From: an uncultured Alistipes sp.
GTDB taxonomy: Bacteria; Bacteroidota; Bacteroidia; Bacteroidales; Rikenellaceae
Length of the DNA stretch: 9,750 nucleotides
Direction: 5' to 3'
NCBI GenBank assembly: GCA_910586375.1
Contig: CAJUIE010000062.1
Coordinates: 1 to 9,750, forward strand
Shown here: positions 8,101 through 9,750 of the stretch, one piece after another
How the letters are laid out: each line of letters starts with the position of its first letter
Position numbering within the stretch: the stretch's first letter is position 1
Position numbers and translations under genes: made by a program
Notes under the pieces: generated by a model
The model's input: the letters and a program-made list of their open reading frames with translations, nothing else
The model's database searches: none
Told to the model about the DNA's origin: nothing

Positions 8101-8185
8101 GGGCGGGCTCCTTGTGGCTACGCTTCTGACCATCTGCGTGCTGCCGGTGGTCTATGCACTATTTTATCGTATCCGCAAATCATGA
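5153..8185 (+). CDS. RND-family efflux pump, inner-membrane permease subunit
   Basis: This 1010-residue protein has the normal RND pump length and twelve-helix, two-half layout. Helix 1 is at about 11-30, a large periplasmic loop at about 31-335, helices 2-6 at about 336-487, helix 7 at about 521-540, a second large loop to about 855, and helices 8-12 to the end. PGAAPEEVERLITEPIE at 52-68 and PEDRIAREANR at 324-334 are family signatures. The proton-relay area shows GMLVDNAIVV at 398-407 (Asp402 with Asn403, where AcrB has two Asp) and GMNVKNAVVLVE at 917-928 (Lys921, equivalent to the AcrB TM10 lysine). TMASGTTILGMLPLL at 956-970 is helix 11. It looks like the multidrug/hydrophobic-compound branch rather than the CusA metal branch. 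The gene ends in an ATGA overlap with the channel gene. The substrate cannot be read from sequence. Confidence 0.94.
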   Translation: MNLTEYSLHNARVVWFFLGVLLIGGVLSFVRLGKKEDSVFVIKTAALTCTYPGAAPEEVERLITEPIERGVQSMRRVYKITSESRYGFSKIQVELDPATSARDIPQLWDELRRKVLDIEPQLPAGASTISVADDFGDVYGIYYGLSIDGGFTWDELRDRAQRIKTALSTVEGVQKVTLYGEQTPVVNVYISLSALANFSIRPEAILATIGAQNTLIDSGEKEAGALQIRILEAGTYKGLDDIADQLLFASSGKQYRLGDIARVERGYLEPPRTLMRIDGRRAVGIGISTEARADVVKTGERIARVLAAETARMPVGMELTVLYPEDRIAREANRTFMLNLAESVAIVIAVIMLVMGFRAGVSIGSSLLFSIGGTLLLMPLLGEGLNRTSLAGFIIAMGMLVDNAIVVTDNARQAMARGVGRMQAVIEGADAPRWSLLGATSIAVFSFLPLYLAPSSVAEIVKPLFVVLALSLTLSWVLALTQTPLFGNLMLRVKTSQRDPYDTRFYRAFDRFLGGLLRWRWGVVIGVVALFIGSVVVMGLLPQNFFPSLDKPYFRADVLLPEGYDIRETERNMIGMERWLLRQPEVKNVSLTMGSTPPRYYLASSSVSARPNFGNLLVEVYDKRQTEAVEARFGAYVVDSFPDVWLRSSLFKLSPVPDAAIEFGFIGDNIDTLCSLTARAEQIMWRMPGATNIRNSWGNRIPTWTPLYSQMKGQRIGIARTQMARGITIATQGYPLGEYREGDLFMPILLRDANIDQYDLTNLQSLPLFAPSGKVFSLGQAVSGFRFDYRLGVVKRYNRQRVMKAQCDPARGENTMQLFAALYDSIERRVVLPEGYSMKIFGEQESQEESNRALARYMPLTLVAIFVVLLLLFRNYREPTIILSMIPLIFIGVVLGLLVTGKVFNFFSLLGLLGLVGMNVKNAVVLVEQIGVLRAAGITPYEALLSATRSRIVPVTMASGTTILGMLPLLFDSLFGAMAATIMGGLLVATLLTICVLPVVYALFYRIRKS

Positions 8186-9423
8186 AACGACTTTTCGCTG
8201 CGCTTGGCTTGTTTTGCGCTTTGCCGCTTCAGGCGCAAATCACCCTGGAGGAGTACCGGCACGATGTGGTGGAGTACAGTTACAGCCTCAAGGCCGCCGC
8301 TGCGCGGACTGTTGCGGCTGCTGAGACCCTCGGGCAGGCCCGCACGGGTTACCTGCCGCGCCTGTCGATGGAGGGGGATTTCTCACTCACGGCTCGCCGG
8401 TATGACGGCATCGAACGGTGGAACTTCAGCCTGCAGCCTCAGATCGTGCAGACGATCTATGGCGGGGGTGCCTTGCGTGCTCAGGTCGACCGGGCCGGGA
8501 TAGGTTATGACATAGCTTTGTGTGAGGAGGAGTTTTCGCGCCTTGACGTGCGCTATGCCGCCGATTATGCCTATTGGAGCCTTTCGGCCTCCCGGTTTTA
8601 TGCTGCGGCCATGCAGCGTTATGTCGGCATTATAGTCTCGCTTAAGGCGGTTATAGACCGTCGTTTCGTTGAGGGTTATATTGCCAAAGGCGACGTGCTG
8701 ATGATCGATGCCCGTCTGAGTGAAGCCCGTTACGAGCAGGTGGCGGCCGAGCAGAGCGCCGATGTTGCGTTGCACAACTTCAACATCCTGCGGGGTGCCG
8801 ATCCTGCTGCCGAGGTTGTTCTGACGGGTGGTATCCGCGATTCGTTGCCTCTGCCCGCAAGAATGACAGTTGCCGAAGCTGTTGAACGACGGCCTGATTA
8901 CAGTGCTGCACGTCTGCGCAGCGAGCAGGCCGGGGCCGACATCCGGATTGCCCGGGCCTCATTCAATCCCCGGCTGAATGTGGGTGTCGGGGGTGCGTGG
9001 AAGCCCTACATGCCCAATCGGACGGGAGCTACTATTCTCGACGGATCCCTTTTCGTAGGGCTCTCCGTGCCGATTTTTCATTGGGGAGAACGTCGTCATG
9101 CCGTAGCAGCTGCCCGGGCCCGGCAGCTTGAGAGCGAGTGGGGCGCTGCCGGGCTTTACGACGAGATTGTGCGTAGCGAAATGAACGGCTGGACGGCTGT
9201 AGTGCAAGGTCGTGCGCAGGTCGATGCCACGGAGCACAGCCTCTCGATCGCGAGTGAAAACCTCGATATCAGCACTTATTCTTACGGCGAAGGTCTGGCC
9301 ACGATCCTCGACGTTCTGCAGGCGCAGTTGAGCTGGATACAGCTCTATACCAACTCGATCCGGGCGCGTTATAACTATGCGGTTGCCATTTCCGATTACG
9401 CGCGTATCACGGCCGGGGAGTGA
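8182..9423 (+). CDS. TolC-family outer-membrane efflux channel
   Basis: This 413-residue protein would form the outer-membrane exit duct of the tripartite pump. Residues 1-18 are a signal peptide with probable cleavage after LPLQA. The mature part begins ITLEEYRHDVVEYSYSLKAA, the usual OEP helix start. Two related halves follow: GQARTGYLPRLSMEGDFSLT at 51-70 and its counterpart RIARASFNPRLNVGVGGAW at 255-273, each running from a periplasmic helix into the barrel strands. ERRPDYSAARLRSEQAGADIRIA at 235-257 and YSYGEGLATILDVLQAQLSW at 366-385 are standard family helices. The length is ordinary to slightly short. No lipobox is seen, unlike many Gram-negative OEP lipoproteins. The ATG overlaps the pump stop by four bases (ATGA), indicating coupled translation. 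It is the last gene of the cassette. Confidence 0.92.
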   Translation: MKRLFAALGLFCALPLQAQITLEEYRHDVVEYSYSLKAAAARTVAAAETLGQARTGYLPRLSMEGDFSLTARRYDGIERWNFSLQPQIVQTIYGGGALRAQVDRAGIGYDIALCEEEFSRLDVRYAADYAYWSLSASRFYAAAMQRYVGIIVSLKAVIDRRFVEGYIAKGDVLMIDARLSEARYEQVAAEQSADVALHNFNILRGADPAAEVVLTGGIRDSLPLPARMTVAEAVERRPDYSAARLRSEQAGADIRIARASFNPRLNVGVGGAWKPYMPNRTGATILDGSLFVGLSVPIFHWGERRHAVAAARARQLESEWGAAGLYDEIVRSEMNGWTAVVQGRAQVDATEHSLSIASENLDISTYSYGEGLATILDVLQAQLSWIQLYTNSIRARYNYAVAISDYARITAGE

Positions 9424-9445
9424 CGGCCGCAGGTCCCGCCCCTTC

Positions 9446-9488
9446 TGTCATTCAGAGCGGAGCGAAGAATCTTTTCGACCTTTGGTCG
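9446..9488. repeat. TGTCATTC...GAAGAATCT dispersed-repeat-like motif with hairpin
   Basis: Bases 9446-9472 begin TGTCATTCAGAGCG and end GAGCGAAGAATCT. This closely resembles a short intergenic sequence (TGTCATTCTGAGCG...GAAGAATCT) that I recall from many bacterial genomes, usually in several copies. Only one copy is in the window, so the repeat status is from memory. It runs into a small hairpin, CGACC-TTT-GGTCG at 9476-9488. TGTCATT recurs at 9532-9538 without the rest. Confidence 0.5.
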
Positions 9489-9543
9489 CTCGGGCCGCCC
9501 CCTCCCTTGCTCAGCTGTTTTTTTGTCCAGCTGTCATTTACGC

Positions 9544-9566
9544 GATCCCGGCCTATGGGCCGGATC
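9544..9566. repeat. inverted repeat (hairpin)
   Basis: GATC-C-CGGCC, loop TATG, then GGCCG-GATC: nine pairs with one bulged C. There is no T-tract on either side, so it is not a classic terminator. It lies directly before the first copy of the structured repeat. Confidence 0.6.
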
Positions 9567-9628
9567 GAGCCGCAGCCCCGCCCTGCGGAGGCTCGACACG
9601 CTGTGTCTTGCCCCGCTGGCTGCGGCTC
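9567..9628. repeat. structured repeat, copy 1
   Basis: The outer arms GAGCCGCAGCC (9567-9577) and GGCTGCGGCTC (9618-9628) are exact reverse complements, giving an 11-bp stem. Inside is a second stem, GACAC-GCT-GTGTC (9595-9607). The left part, GAGCCGCAGCC...AGGCTCG (9567-9595), matches 9694-9722 at most positions with one inserted base and a few differences, so this is one copy of a repeated element. Confidence 0.6.
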
Positions 9629-9645
9629 TCTGTAGTCTGCCGCGG

Positions 9646-9692
9646 CGAAGATGCGCCGTCTTCGGCTCTCGAAAAACCAGTCGCCAGACTGG
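9646..9692. repeat. two short hairpins between the structured repeat copies
   Basis: CGAAGA-TGCGCCG-TCTTCG (9646-9664) is a 6-bp stem, followed by GCTCTC, which also follows the right arm of copy 1. CCAGTC-GCCA-GACTGG (9677-9692) is a second 6-bp stem that competes with the palindrome CGCCAG-A-CTGGCG (9682-9694). Confidence 0.5.
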
Positions 9693-9693
9693 C

Positions 9694-9745
9694 GGGCCGC
9701 AGCCATGCCCGGGCGAAGGCTCGCACTTCATGCGTCGCCGTTCGC
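9694..9745. repeat. structured repeat, copy 2 (may continue past the window)
   Basis: GGGCCGCAGCC (9694-9704) and AAGGCTCG (9716-9723) match copy 1, 127 bases upstream. At the place of copy 1's inner stem, this copy has CGCA-CTTCA-TGCG (9722-9734), extended by imperfect outer pairing between GCGAAGGC and GCCGTTCGC (9713-9745). CGCTGGC near the end also matches copy 1. The right outer arm would lie beyond the window. Confidence 0.45.
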
Positions 9746-9750
9746 TGGCG

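Larger units (their letters stand above)
9424..9750. other. 327-bp non-coding, hairpin- and repeat-rich region
   Basis: No convincing gene was found on either strand; the open frames here (for example minus strand 9452-9706) are Arg/Ala/Gly-rich with no domain-like pattern. The stretch holds a short repeat-like motif, several hairpins and two diverged copies of a structured element. I found no classic terminator for the efflux cassette: the hairpin at 9476-9488 has no T-tract, and the T-run at 9518-9524 has no stem directly before it. Two CAGCTG palindromes (9512-9517, 9528-9533) flank that T-run and could pair as a 6-bp stem. Confidence 0.7.

Noticed and set aside
5153..8185. Metal (CusA-type) RND pump
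   Set aside because: The helix 4 motif is LVDNAIVV rather than the CusA-type VDAAIVMIEN, and I saw no methionine-cluster pattern for copper or silver transport.
9518..9524. Seven-T run as the terminator of the efflux cassette
   Set aside because: No stable stem ends just before it. The nearby CAGCTG repeats would pair around the T-run instead of preceding it.
9452..9706. Possible small minus-strand genes in the 3' tail
   Set aside because: The translations are Arg/Ala/Gly-rich and run through several hairpins and repeats, with no recognisable motif or ribosome site.
1..9750. CRISPR array, tRNA, rRNA, insertion sequence or defence island
   Set aside because: No regularly spaced direct repeats, cloverleaf-like sequence, transposase or nuclease-like product was seen. 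The two repeat copies near the end are not evenly spaced array units.

Overview
The window reads as chromosomal DNA from a GC-rich member of the Bacteroidota, most likely Alistipes or another Rikenellaceae. This is inferred from the suf gene order (sufC-sufD-sufS), a membrane protein resembling the BT_3928 family of gut Bacteroidota, few clear Shine-Dalgarno sites, and the protein styles. It was not confirmed by any search. All eight genes lie on the plus strand, packed with overlaps or gaps of at most 14 bases, apart from one 70-base gap that holds a strong terminator.

Region 1 (1-2237) is the end of an iron-sulfur cluster assembly operon: the C-terminus of the ATPase SufC, a notably short SufD, and the cysteine desulfurase SufS. 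SufS releases sulfur from cysteine; SufC and SufD form part of the scaffold on which the cluster is built. SufB is presumably upstream of the window.

Region 2 (2252-4043) continues with a thymidylate kinase (tmk) and a membrane protein with a DoxX/MauE-like domain and a thioredoxin-like tail, whose start overlaps the end of tmk. Close spacing suggests co-transcription from the suf genes. A near-ideal intrinsic terminator at 4071-4113 (perfect 15-bp stem, 9 T) ends this unit.

Region 3 (4114-9423) is a three-gene tripartite efflux cassette: periplasmic adaptor lipoprotein, RND inner-membrane pump and TolC-type outer-membrane channel. Together they would span the envelope and export an unknown substrate using proton-motive force. 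The adaptor start codon directly follows the terminator T-tract, so how this cassette is transcribed is unclear. No regulator gene is visible.

Region 4 (9424-9750) has no convincing gene. It holds a repeat-like motif (TGTCATTC...GAAGAATCT), several hairpins, and two diverged copies of a structured element in which an internal stem appears kept although its sequence differs. The most distinctive observations are the terminator abutting the efflux start, the N-terminally minimal SufD, and this structured repeat tail. I see no wholly new defence or mobile system.
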